Shown here: piece after piece, positions 8,983 to 16,092 of the stretch | Layout: every line of letters begins with the position of its first letter | Numbering within the stretch: the stretch's first letter is position 1 | Source: Bacillota bacterium | Lineage (GTDB): Bacteria; Bacillota; TC1 | Direction of reading: 5' to 3' | Assembly (NCBI GenBank): GCA_024635925.1 | Contig: JAGXHY010000023.1 | Location: 1 to 34,627, forward strand | DNA length: 34,627 nt | The notes under the pieces: model-generated | What the model was told of the DNA's origin: nothing | Databases searched by the model: none | Seen by the model: only the letters and a program-made list of their open reading frames with translations | Program-made: the position numbers and the translations under genes

Positions 8983-10218
8983 TTATACAGCGCTAAGAGA
9001 ATCATTTTCCCCTGTATTAGAACAGACATTAATAACATCACGTACTATATCAAAATCTAATTGACCAGCTAATGCCATGCTTTTTAGAATCTCACTAGCT
9101 TCAAGTTGGGACATTGCTTTTCTATAAGGTCTATCCTCACTTAATGCTTGATAAATATCCACACAGGCAATTAGCCTTGAGTTGAAGTCAAGTTCATCTG
9201 CCGTCAAACCTTCAGGATATCCTGAACCATCTAACTTTTCATGATGGTTCGAAATCCATTTCGTAATTTCCTCAAAACCACTTATATGTTGAAGACATTC
9301 CTTAGCAAACTTTGGATGTTCCTTTATTTTTTCTAATTCTAACTTTGACAATTTCTCTGATTTTTCTAATATATTATTGCTAATAGCTAATTTTCCAATA
9401 TCATGAAGATCCGATGCTATTAGTAGCTTCAAAGTCATAGTTTTATCTCTATTGTAGAATTTCGCCATTTTTTCAATTTTTTTCGATAGTCCTTCAGAAT
9501 GTACTTGGGTATACCTTGATTTTGAATCAATTATTTTTGCAAAAGTTGTTGTTATATTTCTAATCTCATTATAGTTTAATTCATTTTCAAAAATCGGTAT
9601 TATTTCCCTAAGACTATTTTCTATGTTTTCATCAGTTAACCCATCCCAAAATTGATTCCTTTCAGAAATCTTAAAAAACACATCAACTAGTTGAGGGGAA
9701 AAACATTTCCCTTTATTCTTTTGTACAAATTCTATGACAGCTTCCCTATTATTGACGTTTTTTATATCAAAGTTTAGGTCTAATGAGTCTGCAAAAGCTA
9801 TTATCTGTGAAAAAAGTGGAATCTCATCTTTTAATAAACCAAAGAAGCCAGAACCATCATATCTTTCATGATGATATTTTATTATGTTTTCAGGTTTTTT
9901 TAAAAAAGGAAAATTGCTTAAATTATTCTCTCCAATTACACAATGTTCTTTTCTGCTTTCCATCATATCAATTTTTTCTTTCAGATCTCCTTTTAAGTTG
10001 TCATGCAATATTTTCAAGCTGGCTCCATTATCATGCATTAAGGATAAGGAAGCCAAATCAAATATTTCTTCTTTAGTTAAACCCAGTTCTATGGCTATTG
10101 ACACTGATATAAAAGAAATCCTCTTTGAATGATTAGTAGAAAGATCAAATATATCAAGTTCAATAATATCTAATATATTTGCAACACCTATTAAAAACTC
10201 ATTCAAGTTAAATTTCAT
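8983..10218 (-). CDS. Tandem HD-GYP domain protein, probable c-di-GMP phosphodiesterase
   Basis: A 411-residue soluble protein made of two HD-GYP-like domains. The second (about 222-395) is complete: HDIGK at 272-276 and HHEKLDGSGYP at 325-335, followed by the expected ARLI-ACVDIYQAL region. The first (about 1-185) keeps H62/D63 but reads HDNG, and its signature is HHERYDGSGFF (116-126), losing the GYP. It may therefore be structural or regulatory. HD-GYP domains hydrolyse c-di-GMP to pGpG or GMP using two or three metal ions. The start is ATG with GAGGAG 8 bases upstream. It follows the membrane cyclase at 10251-11615 by 32 bases, forming a synthesis/degradation pair behind a c-di-GMP riboswitch. 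Confidence 0.92.
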   Translation of the reverse strand: MKFNLNEFLIGVANILDIIELDIFDLSTNHSKRISFISVSIAIELGLTKEEIFDLASLSLMHDNGASLKILHDNLKGDLKEKIDMMESRKEHCVIGENNLSNFPFLKKPENIIKYHHERYDGSGFFGLLKDEIPLFSQIIAFADSLDLNFDIKNVNNREAVIEFVQKNKGKCFSPQLVDVFFKISERNQFWDGLTDENIENSLREIIPIFENELNYNEIRNITTTFAKIIDSKSRYTQVHSEGLSKKIEKMAKFYNRDKTMTLKLLIASDLHDIGKLAISNNILEKSEKLSKLELEKIKEHPKFAKECLQHISGFEEITKWISNHHEKLDGSGYPEGLTADELDFNSRLIACVDIYQALSEDRPYRKAMSQLEASEILKSMALAGQLDFDIVRDVINVCSNTGENDSLSAV

Positions 10219-10250
10219 TATTTAATCTCCTCTAATTTCTTGCTATTATG

Positions 10251-11615
10251 CTATTTTGAAAACTTATAGTTGTTTCTACCTGAATTTTTTACATTGTACA
10301 TTGCATCATCGCTTTTAGAAATTAGTTCATCAACAGTACTACCATCCCTTGGATATATGCTAATACCAATACTTGCACCAGCAACGCATTTGTTTCCATT
10401 AATAATTAACGATTCTGTTAGTTTTTCTAGGATTCTATTTGCGATGTCTTCAATTTGTTCTAAATCAATATCTTTTAATAGTACAACAAATTCATCTCCA
10501 CCAATTCTAGCCGCTACATCAGATGATTTTATAGTGCTAGATATTTTTTTGGAACAAATTATTAAAAATTCATCTCCAATTAGATGACCATACTTATCAT
10601 TTATATTTTTAAAATGGTCTAGATCAATAAACATGAGAGCAAATTCACTATTTTCTTCCTTCGCTACTTCAATATGTTTTTCTGTTGCATTTATAAAGTT
10701 TCTTCTATTTGGTAGTCCAGTAAGGGAATCGTAATTTGCCATAGTATTTAGTTTGTTATTTTTTTCTTCTAGTAGTTTTGTATTTTTGTTTATTTGACCA
10801 ATTACATCAAAGAATTCATACTTTTCCTTTCCGAAATAGCTATATAAGACTCCAAAACCTATTACAATATAGCTTAATAAGAAAGTGTTATGAGACAACC
10901 ACCAAGTGGAGCTCCAAGGTTTTGAAATCATGAATATGGTTGCTGTTTCCATAACTAAGCAAATACCAACTATAAAAGCCAAGATGGATAGATTTGGTTT
11001 TGCCCTGTAGGAGTAATAATACCTTAAAGCAATTATTCCCAAAAATAGTAAGGTTACTACCTTAGTTAGTATAGCTATATAAGTGTCTGTTAAGTCAGCA
11101 TTTTTAAAAGCAGGTAGTATACTTGGATTTAATAAAGCTAGGTATACTAGTCCTGACATAAGTACGAATAATATAATTAAAAAATAACCATTGTAGTATT
11201 TTTTGATTTTCTGGTTATCAACAAATAGATGATCTGGAATAAACAGCATTACTGCCAACCATAATCTACTTAGATCTCCTAGTAGTACAAAGATGTTGAT
11301 ATTACTTAATTGATCTGGGAATGTGAAAATTTGAAAATACATTCCTGGTGTAACTAGTGCATGAAAAGTATAAAAAATACTTACTCCAATAAAGCCTATA
11401 GAAATATAGAATATTTTTTCTGTCTTACTTCTCTTATGTTCAAAGTAGGCAGCTATTCCAACAATTAGTGCAATTATCGAACTTATTATTACATAATAGA
11501 AATGTACATCAGGGTGGAATTGAACCTCGGTTTTAAAATTATATATATAGTATAGAATTAATGGCACTACTATAATTAAAATAGCCAGTAAATTGTATTT
11601 TTTTGTTCTTTTCAT
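10251..11615 (-). CDS. Membrane diguanylate cyclase with eight-helix N-terminal sensor and GGDEF domain
   Basis: A 454-residue protein. About eight hydrophobic helices fill residues 8-260, in the style of MASE-type integral membrane sensors (I do not assign a specific class). A short coiled segment (270-292) leads into a complete GGDEF domain (about 293-454). It has DLDHFKNIND at 331-340 and the catalytic GGDEF at 372-376. The usual RxxD inhibitory site is replaced by KSSD, so product inhibition at that site is probably lost. This fits with the operon being controlled at the RNA level by a c-di-GMP riboswitch instead. The start is ATG with AAGGAG 9 bases upstream. It is the first gene of a two-gene operon with the tandem HD-GYP protein. 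Confidence 0.93.
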   Translation of the reverse strand: MKRTKKYNLLAILIIVVPLILYYIYNFKTEVQFHPDVHFYYVIISSIIALIVGIAAYFEHKRSKTEKIFYISIGFIGVSIFYTFHALVTPGMYFQIFTFPDQLSNINIFVLLGDLSRLWLAVMLFIPDHLFVDNQKIKKYYNGYFLIILFVLMSGLVYLALLNPSILPAFKNADLTDTYIAILTKVVTLLFLGIIALRYYYSYRAKPNLSILAFIVGICLVMETATIFMISKPWSSTWWLSHNTFLLSYIVIGFGVLYSYFGKEKYEFFDVIGQINKNTKLLEEKNNKLNTMANYDSLTGLPNRRNFINATEKHIEVAKEENSEFALMFIDLDHFKNINDKYGHLIGDEFLIICSKKISSTIKSSDVAARIGGDEFVVLLKDIDLEQIEDIANRILEKLTESLIINGNKCVAGASIGISIYPRDGSTVDELISKSDDAMYNVKNSGRNNYKFSK

Positions 11616-11683
11616 TGTTTCTTTCTCCTTTAAAACACATCTTGTAGTTTATTATAAGTATTTATAGATATAATTTGATAAAT

Positions 11684-11703
11684 GAAAAAACTACCTTTGG
11701 TAA
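11684..11703 (-). terminator. Candidate expression-platform terminator of the c-di-GMP riboswitch
   Basis: On the minus strand TTACC and GGTAG pair around an AAA loop, followed directly by six T residues. The stem is only 5 bp including one G-T pair, so it is weak. Its 5' arm overlaps the conserved 3' end of the aptamer, which is how a transcriptional switch would be built. Confidence 0.4.
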
Positions 11704-11772
11704 CTGGCTGCCTTATTATAGGGCCTTTAGCTTTGCGTCACTACTTTTCAATAGTTTTGCCATTGTCAGTAT
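11699..11772 (-). ncRNA. Cyclic di-GMP-I (GEMM-I) riboswitch
   Basis: Read on the minus strand, the element has the GEMM-I core in order. It starts with GGCAAAAC (11754-11761) and a hairpin with a GAAA-type loop. GTGACGCAAAGC follows, with the invariant GACGCAAAGC at 11730-11739, then a GGCCCTA...AAGGCAGCCAG hairpin and the closing GTTACC (11699-11704). ACTG at 11767-11770 can pair with CAGT near 11703-11706 as the closing stem. It lies about 85 bases upstream of the membrane cyclase/tandem HD-GYP operon. Binding of c-di-GMP should therefore control enzymes that make and destroy the same molecule. Whether ligand turns the operon on or off cannot be decided by eye. Confidence 0.9.
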
Positions 11773-12096
11773 TAGTTCCATAAATTATATATAGTTGAAT
11801 AATTAAAAACCTTCATTTTTATATTTGATCTTAATACTATGAATTGATAACATTATACACTATTAATTTTTTCTTTACCACAACTCTATTTACCTTTAAT
11901 GATTGTACGTCTATGTGTATAAATACAACTAAAATGAATAGCTTATATGGAAATTCAACTAATGACACTAAATTTTCAAATTAAATATATTAATAAATCT
12001 GAAAAAGAGTATCTTTAATAAAGTTGTGATACTATAAATGAAAGTTAAATTTTAATTTGTATATATATTTTAACTTCTTTAAATAGGGTGTTAATA
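11773..12096. other. AT-rich intergenic region
   Basis: No supported gene. It must contain the promoter of the leftward riboswitch-controlled operon. A TATAAT hexamer (minus strand, 11852-11857) is present, but no good -35 partner was found. A 23-codon frame on the plus strand (ATG at about 11912) lacks a ribosome binding site and is not called. Confidence 0.4.
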
Positions 12097-12192
12097 TTGA
12101 AAAATAAAGAAATCCTTCTAATAGAAGATGACATAGCTATAATAAGATTAAAAGATTTGAAAGGTATAATAAATGCTAACATTTTTAAATAA
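12097..12192 (+). pseudogene. Remnant of a response regulator receiver domain
   Basis: A TTG-started frame of 31 codons has AGGGTG 6 bases upstream. It begins KNKEILLIEDDIAIIRLKDL, which matches the first beta strand, acidic pair and first helix of a receiver domain, then runs into unrelated sequence and stops. A full receiver is about 120 residues. The end overlaps the start of the PAP2 gene by 20 bases in another frame. I read it as a broken gene; the translated remnant might still feed ribosomes to the PAP2 start. Confidence 0.5.
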
Positions 12193-12730
12193 TATAGATC
12201 AAACAATATTATTCTTTATTCAAAACAATTTTCATTTTCCACTAATAGATAAAATAATGATTCTTTTTACTACTGCTGGGAATTGGGGTTTAATATGGAT
12301 AATTATTTCTATTTTGCTGTTATTAAATAAAAAAACTCGTAATATTGGAATAGTAACTCTAATTGCTTTATTTTTAAGTGCTATTTTTGTGGAAGTTTTG
12401 TTAAAGAATATTATACAAAGACCACGTCCTTTTATAGCTTTTCCAAGTTTTCATATATTGGTTTCTAAACCCAATTCATTCTCTTTCCCTTCTGGACATA
12501 CAGCTTCCTCATTTGCTGTTGGGTATGTTCTAGTTAATTACTTTAAGAAATTTTCACTATTAATTTGGCTTGTTGCAATATTAATAGCATTTTCAAGGTT
12601 ATACTTAGCTCTACATTTTCCAAGTGATCTAATTGGTGGAGTAGTATTAGGGTTAATTTGTGGCAAACTCTCTTTATATTTCTATAATCAATGTATTAAA
12701 GATAAATTATCAAATATAACTATTAAATAA
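12173..12730 (+). CDS. PAP2-family membrane phosphatase
   Basis: A 185-residue protein with about five or six membrane helices and all three PAP2/lipid phosphate phosphatase motifs. These are K(x6)RP (KNIIQRPRP, 78-86), PSGH (106-109) and SR(x5)H(x3)D (SRLYLALHFPSD, 141-152). The histidines of the second and third motifs form and resolve the phospho-enzyme. Close relatives include BcrC-type undecaprenyl pyrophosphate phosphatases and phosphatidylglycerophosphate phosphatases. The sequence alone does not choose between them. The start is ATG with AAAGG 8 bases upstream. It is a single gene, ended by the strong terminator at 12749-12784. If it acts on undecaprenyl pyrophosphate it would recycle the cell-wall lipid carrier and could affect bacitracin tolerance; that is inference. 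Confidence 0.92.
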   Translation: MLTFLNNIDQTILFFIQNNFHFPLIDKIMILFTTAGNWGLIWIIISILLLLNKKTRNIGIVTLIALFLSAIFVEVLLKNIIQRPRPFIAFPSFHILVSKPNSFSFPSGHTASSFAVGYVLVNYFKKFSLLIWLVAILIAFSRLYLALHFPSDLIGGVVLGLICGKLSLYFYNQCIKDKLSNITIK

Positions 12731-12748
12731 AATATTTGCCCCACTTTA

Positions 12749-12790
12749 TAGAAAAGCTTGAGATTTTACTCTCAAGCTTTTCTATTTCTT
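12749..12790 (+). terminator. Intrinsic terminator of the PAP2 gene
   Basis: A perfect 15-bp stem (12749-12763 with 12770-12784) closes a 6-base loop and is followed by TTTCTT. It begins 18 bases past the PAP2 stop. Confidence 0.88.
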
Positions 12791-12959
12791 ATAAGAGAGT
12801 TCTTAACATTTTCCACTGATACTCCTCACACTCATACTCATTATTCTCAAGCGTAGCGAAAATTTAGCTACCTCCATAGGCCATCATGCCAAAATAAAAC
12901 TCAACATATGTAGGAGGATAATAGGTCTCCTTCTCCATTTCCCCATAAGAATCATACAT
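12789..12959 (-). pseudogene. Possible decayed small gene with one in-frame TAA
   Basis: On the minus strand an ATG at 12957-12959 opens a frame of 31 codons to TAA at 12864-12866. The same frame continues for 24 more sense codons to TAA at 12789-12791. The predicted text (YYPPTYVEFYFGMMAYGG before the stop, LENNEYECEEYQWKMLRTLL after it) is richer in Tyr, Glu and Trp than random AT-rich DNA would give. That suggests a former coding region. No ribosome binding site and no recognisable family. Confidence 0.25.
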
Positions 12960-13235
12960 TTTATATATTATTAATATTACACACTTTTTTAATCTCTAAT
13001 CTGAATAAATAAAATATTACAACAAAAAATATACAATTATATATTGTATATTTTATATATTAGTGTTACATTTTAAATGTAATTATATATATTATTTCAA
13101 TATTAAATATATAATAGTAACGGAAGGTAATATTTATGAACAATAAATATCTATTTGATACCTGATCAAAAAAAACTGCTAATTATTAATAAATTCAGTA
13201 CCAAACAAAAAAATAATATTTAAGGAGCAACAATT
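12960..13235 (+). promoter_or_regulatory. Upstream region of the secreted-protein/ABC operon with two dyads and a short leader frame
   Basis: Two inverted repeats occur: ATACAAT/ATTGTAT with a 5-base spacer (13031-13049) and the 17-base dyad at 13066-13082 (TTACATTT, T, AAATGTAA). A TATAAT hexamer lies at 13110-13115 with no good -35. A 9-codon frame (13136-13165) has a good GGAAGG 8 bases upstream and could be a leader peptide. These are candidate control sites for the operon starting at 13236. Confidence 0.3.
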
Positions 13236-13667
13236 ATGATCAAGAATCTTATAACAAAAACAGCAATCTTCATGACACTATTCACAATCATATTCTTCAC
13301 CTACAGCAATAATATAAAAGCAGCAGGAAACTATACAGACACAAGATTCTACCAATACTACAACGGAGACGGATCAGATGTATTCACTCCATACCGTCTC
13401 AAAAAGGACTACACATCATCATATAGCTACAATAACCGCTCAACCTATGGATACACAGCTAATGTATATGGATCCTATATTAATAGCGGTAGTGGAATAG
13501 GAACATACTGCACCTATGGTACTCCAAGACACCTATCGGTCGGACAAGCTAAATACCTACCTAACCTGGTCAAGGAAAGAGGCTACAACTATGCACAACT
13601 AGGATTGATGTCCGATAGCCACAACCCAAGCATATTCGATATGCTATGGAGCCCAGATAGTATTTAA
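13236..13667 (+). CDS. Secreted DUF2712-like protein
   Basis: A 143-residue exported protein. It has a positively charged start, a hydrophobic core (about 8-24) and a likely signal peptidase site near IKAAG (about 29-33). The mature part is rich in Tyr, Ser, Asn and Gly and ends in MLWSPDSI. The overall pattern recalls the Firmicute family DUF2712, which I recall as small secreted proteins of unknown function. This was judged from memory, without a profile search. The start is ATG with AAGGAG 8 bases upstream. It is the first gene of an operon with two anchored proteins and an ABC exporter, so it may be the exported substrate, a bacteriocin-like peptide or a signal. Codons such as TAC, AAC, CTA and ATC are far commoner than in the flanking genes. 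Confidence 0.6.
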   Translation: MIKNLITKTAIFMTLFTIIFFTYSNNIKAAGNYTDTRFYQYYNGDGSDVFTPYRLKKDYTSSYSYNNRSTYGYTANVYGSYINSGSGIGTYCTYGTPRHLSVGQAKYLPNLVKERGYNYAQLGLMSDSHNPSIFDMLWSPDSI

Positions 13668-13691
13668 TTATGAAATGTAATGGAGGGTATT

Positions 13692-14360
13692 ATGAAAAGA
13701 AAAATATTCTATTTAATACTAGCCTTAATGGCTATAACAACAATAATAATCATTTACAACGGAAGTGACATAATACCCAAAATTGCCACCAAAGAAACCA
13801 ACAAGATAAATGAGAAAAATGAAAAAAATGTTAGTAATGAAATTATGTTCAACATGAATGAAACAGTAGAAACATCAGAAATGATATTCACATTCAATAC
13901 TGCCACAATATCAAAAAAAACAGACAAACTACCAGTCTTCAAAGGTTTCAAAAACTACCTAGAACATCCACCCCAAATAGATGAAGAAAAAAGCTTCGAT
14001 GAAAACTGTAACTTCATAGACAACAACAACTACCTCCAGCTAATGGTAACCTGGGAAAACAAATCAAGCATTCCCAAAGAAGTATATCTGAACAGTTTGA
14101 CTATCTTCAATGAAAAAGGAAAAGATTACCTATCATTGGAGCCTGTTTTGACTAGTGTAAATTTAAACTTTCCTAAAAAAGATTACTTCGCCCACACTCT
14201 TAAATCAATGGACAAACTCACCTTCTACCTTGGCTATATTATAACAGACGAGGAAGTAAAAAAATTCAAGGATAATATGTATATCTCACTTAACATAAAT
14301 GGTACTAACCTTATGTATCAAGACAATAACAGAAGAGCAATAAAATTGAGAATTGATTAA
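13692..14360 (+). CDS. N-terminally anchored exported protein of unknown function
   Basis: A 222-residue protein with a Lys/Arg start and one hydrophobic helix (about 5-22). An acidic, Asn/Glu/Lys-rich linker and a soluble extracytoplasmic domain follow. Its alternating pattern (YLQLMVTWENKSSIPKEVYL and following strands) suggests a beta sandwich. There is no lipobox cysteine. I chose ATG at 13692 because GGAGGG lies just before it; an in-frame ATG at 13680 overlaps that site. It starts 24 bases after the DUF2712-like gene, and a decayed copy of itself follows immediately at 14364-14498. Family not recognised. A role as immunity, chaperone or accessory protein for the neighbouring exporter is only a guess from position. 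Confidence 0.8.
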   Translation: MKRKIFYLILALMAITTIIIIYNGSDIIPKIATKETNKINEKNEKNVSNEIMFNMNETVETSEMIFTFNTATISKKTDKLPVFKGFKNYLEHPPQIDEEKSFDENCNFIDNNNYLQLMVTWENKSSIPKEVYLNSLTIFNEKGKDYLSLEPVLTSVNLNFPKKDYFAHTLKSMDKLTFYLGYIITDEEVKKFKDNMYISLNINGTNLMYQDNNRRAIKLRID

Positions 14361-14363
14361 AAT

Positions 14364-14498
14364 ATGAAAAGAAAAATATTCTACTCAATACTTGCCTTAA
14401 TGGCAATAATAATAATCTTCTACTTATGATACCTTATCACTGATCAGGAAGTACAGAACTTCAAAGACAGAAAGGGAATCAAACTTAAGTTTGACTAG
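14364..14498 (+). pseudogene. Deletion remnant of a paralogue of the preceding anchored protein
   Basis: The frame starts MKRKIFYSILALMAIIII, nearly identical to the N-terminus of the 13692 gene (MKRKIFYLILALMAITTIII). After 21 codons there is TGA (14427-14429), then in the same frame YLITDQEVQNFKDRK...IKLKFD and TAG. This matches the other protein's C-terminal part (YIITDEEVKKFKDN and the ending IKLRID). So the start and end of a duplicate are joined with about 160 residues missing between them. Its stop lies 8 bases before the next permease gene, which has no clear ribosome binding site of its own. Confidence 0.75.
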
Positions 14499-14506
14499 TG
14501 TGAAAA

Positions 14507-15322
14507 ATGACAAATCTACTAAAAATAGAACTAAAAAGAGCCTTTACAGGAAAGTGGTTTTTCCTGGCATTATCAATTGGACTAATGATCAGCATCAGTC
14601 ACTTTATAATGCAAACAACCACAACCATTGCTATACCAGAAGATATAATGAAACCAATGATCTCACCAAGTGTTCTACTTGCATCTTGGATGGGAGGGAA
14701 CAACTACAACCTCCAAGGATATTTACTCTTCCTCCTATTACCCCTACTAGCAGTAATGCCCTACGTATACTCATACTATCAGGACAAGAAACTAGGATAT
14801 ATCAAAAACATCCTAACCAGAACAAAACCAAGCCACTACTATATATCCAAATGGCTAGGAGTATTCCTCTCAGCCGGAACAGTAATAATAGTACCCCTAA
14901 TTGTTAACCTCCTACTATTCATGACCGTCTACCCCGTAATGAAGCCCCAAGCAGCTGCATCATATTACACTATAGGAGACCCAAGTATGCTAGCAAACTT
15001 ATTCTACCAGGAACCATTCCAATATATCCTCTTCTATCTTATGCTGGCCTTTATCTTTGCAGGACTAATTGGAACAATAGGACTAATAACAGAATTCTTT
15101 ACCGAATACCTCTTCATAGTTCTAATGACACCTTTTCTATTATACATATTCAGTGCAACATTCCTAGATATGATGAAACTAGAAAAATACTCAATAAATA
15201 ATTTCCTAAGACCAAGTTATGGACAAGGTAACCTAACCATCATCCTCATTGAGGCCATAATAATATTCTCCCTAACCTTCATACCCTTTATTATTCATGG
15301 AAAGAAACGGCTGGATTACTAA
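14507..15322 (+). CDS. ABC-2 type transporter permease (first of three)
   Basis: A 271-residue integral membrane protein with about six hydrophobic helices. A short cytoplasmic N-terminus (LLKIELKRAFTGKWFF) is typical of ABC-2 permeases of bacteriocin and antibiotic exporters. A large extracytoplasmic or loop segment lies between helices one and two (about 38-80). Start ATG at 14507 has no convincing ribosome binding site. It begins 8 bases after the stop of the upstream remnant, so translation may once have been coupled to that gene. The stop overlaps the next start (TAATG). Codons are rich in C-ending forms. Confidence 0.85.
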   Translation: MTNLLKIELKRAFTGKWFFLALSIGLMISISHFIMQTTTTIAIPEDIMKPMISPSVLLASWMGGNNYNLQGYLLFLLLPLLAVMPYVYSYYQDKKLGYIKNILTRTKPSHYYISKWLGVFLSAGTVIIVPLIVNLLLFMTVYPVMKPQAAASYYTIGDPSMLANLFYQEPFQYILFYLMLAFIFAGLIGTIGLITEFFTEYLFIVLMTPFLLYIFSATFLDMMKLEKYSINNFLRPSYGQGNLTIILIEAIIIFSLTFIPFIIHGKKRLDY

Positions 15323-16092
15323 TGAAAATGCTATTAAAGGATTTAGGAGAAAAGATTAATAGGAACAAGAAACCTATGATACTGATATATTCTCTACTAT
15401 TCCTTCTATTAGTCATCGCCACTTTACCAAGAATAAAAGAATTCCAAGACTACCAATTCCTACATTCAATCGCAGACGGCTTTATAATAGTCAATCATAT
15501 ATACATCGTAGGCTTTTTAATCATCCCCTGCTCCCTGATAATAACTATGATCATGTTCAAGAATGATTTTAAACAAAACTATATAATACGCCAGACTGGG
15601 AGAACGAAACTCTGGATCAAGGAACTAATCCAGATTACCCTAGTGAATGTTCCATTTGTTGTGTTTATTGCCGTCTCGGTAATTTTCATACACTCAATAT
15701 TTACCAAAGACTGGATAAACTGGAACTATGAAGGAAGTGTCTACTTTGCAACCAACAGAACTTTAACTGACATCAGCCTAATAACAGTGACTGTTAACTA
15801 TCTGATCAATACCTTCCTATTACTATTACTCATGAATGTTATATTCTTAGGTTTATACTGGCTAACTGGTCATTATCAGATTAGCTGGCTTATATACATT
15901 TGTATCTTCATCTGGGATATGGTGATGTTTAAGGAATTTAATATTATTTACAAAAAATTACTAATGGGCTATAAGTACTGGCTAGAGTATCCTTCAAGGT
16001 TGACTTATACTTTCTTCTTTACACTAATCATGTTTGGGCTGATTCTAGTATTTAAGAATTTCTTCCAAAGAAAGGAGTTTATGAATGATTAG
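15322..16092 (+). CDS. ABC-2 type transporter permease (second of three)
   Basis: A 256-residue integral membrane protein with about six helices (near 18-36, 58-80, 105-130, 155-178, 185-205 and 222-245). Its start ATG overlaps the previous stop by one base, and its end overlaps the next gene by 8 bases. The three permeases are therefore translationally coupled and probably assemble in one complex. No sequence motif shows the substrate. A set of different membrane subunits with one ATPase resembles LanFEG/BcrAB-type exporters, but those normally use two permeases. Confidence 0.82.
   Translation: MKMLLKDLGEKINRNKKPMILIYSLLFLLLVIATLPRIKEFQDYQFLHSIADGFIIVNHIYIVGFLIIPCSLIITMIMFKNDFKQNYIIRQTGRTKLWIKELIQITLVNVPFVVFIAVSVIFIHSIFTKDWINWNYEGSVYFATNRTLTDISLITVTVNYLINTFLLLLLMNVIFLGLYWLTGHYQISWLIYICIFIWDMVMFKEFNIIYKKLLMGYKYWLEYPSRLTYTFFFTLIMFGLILVFKNFFQRKEFMND

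Noticed and set aside
14491-14907. A 138-residue plus-strand frame overlapping the first permease
   Set aside because: It lies inside the permease gene in another frame, has no hydrophobic or domain pattern and is a shadow.
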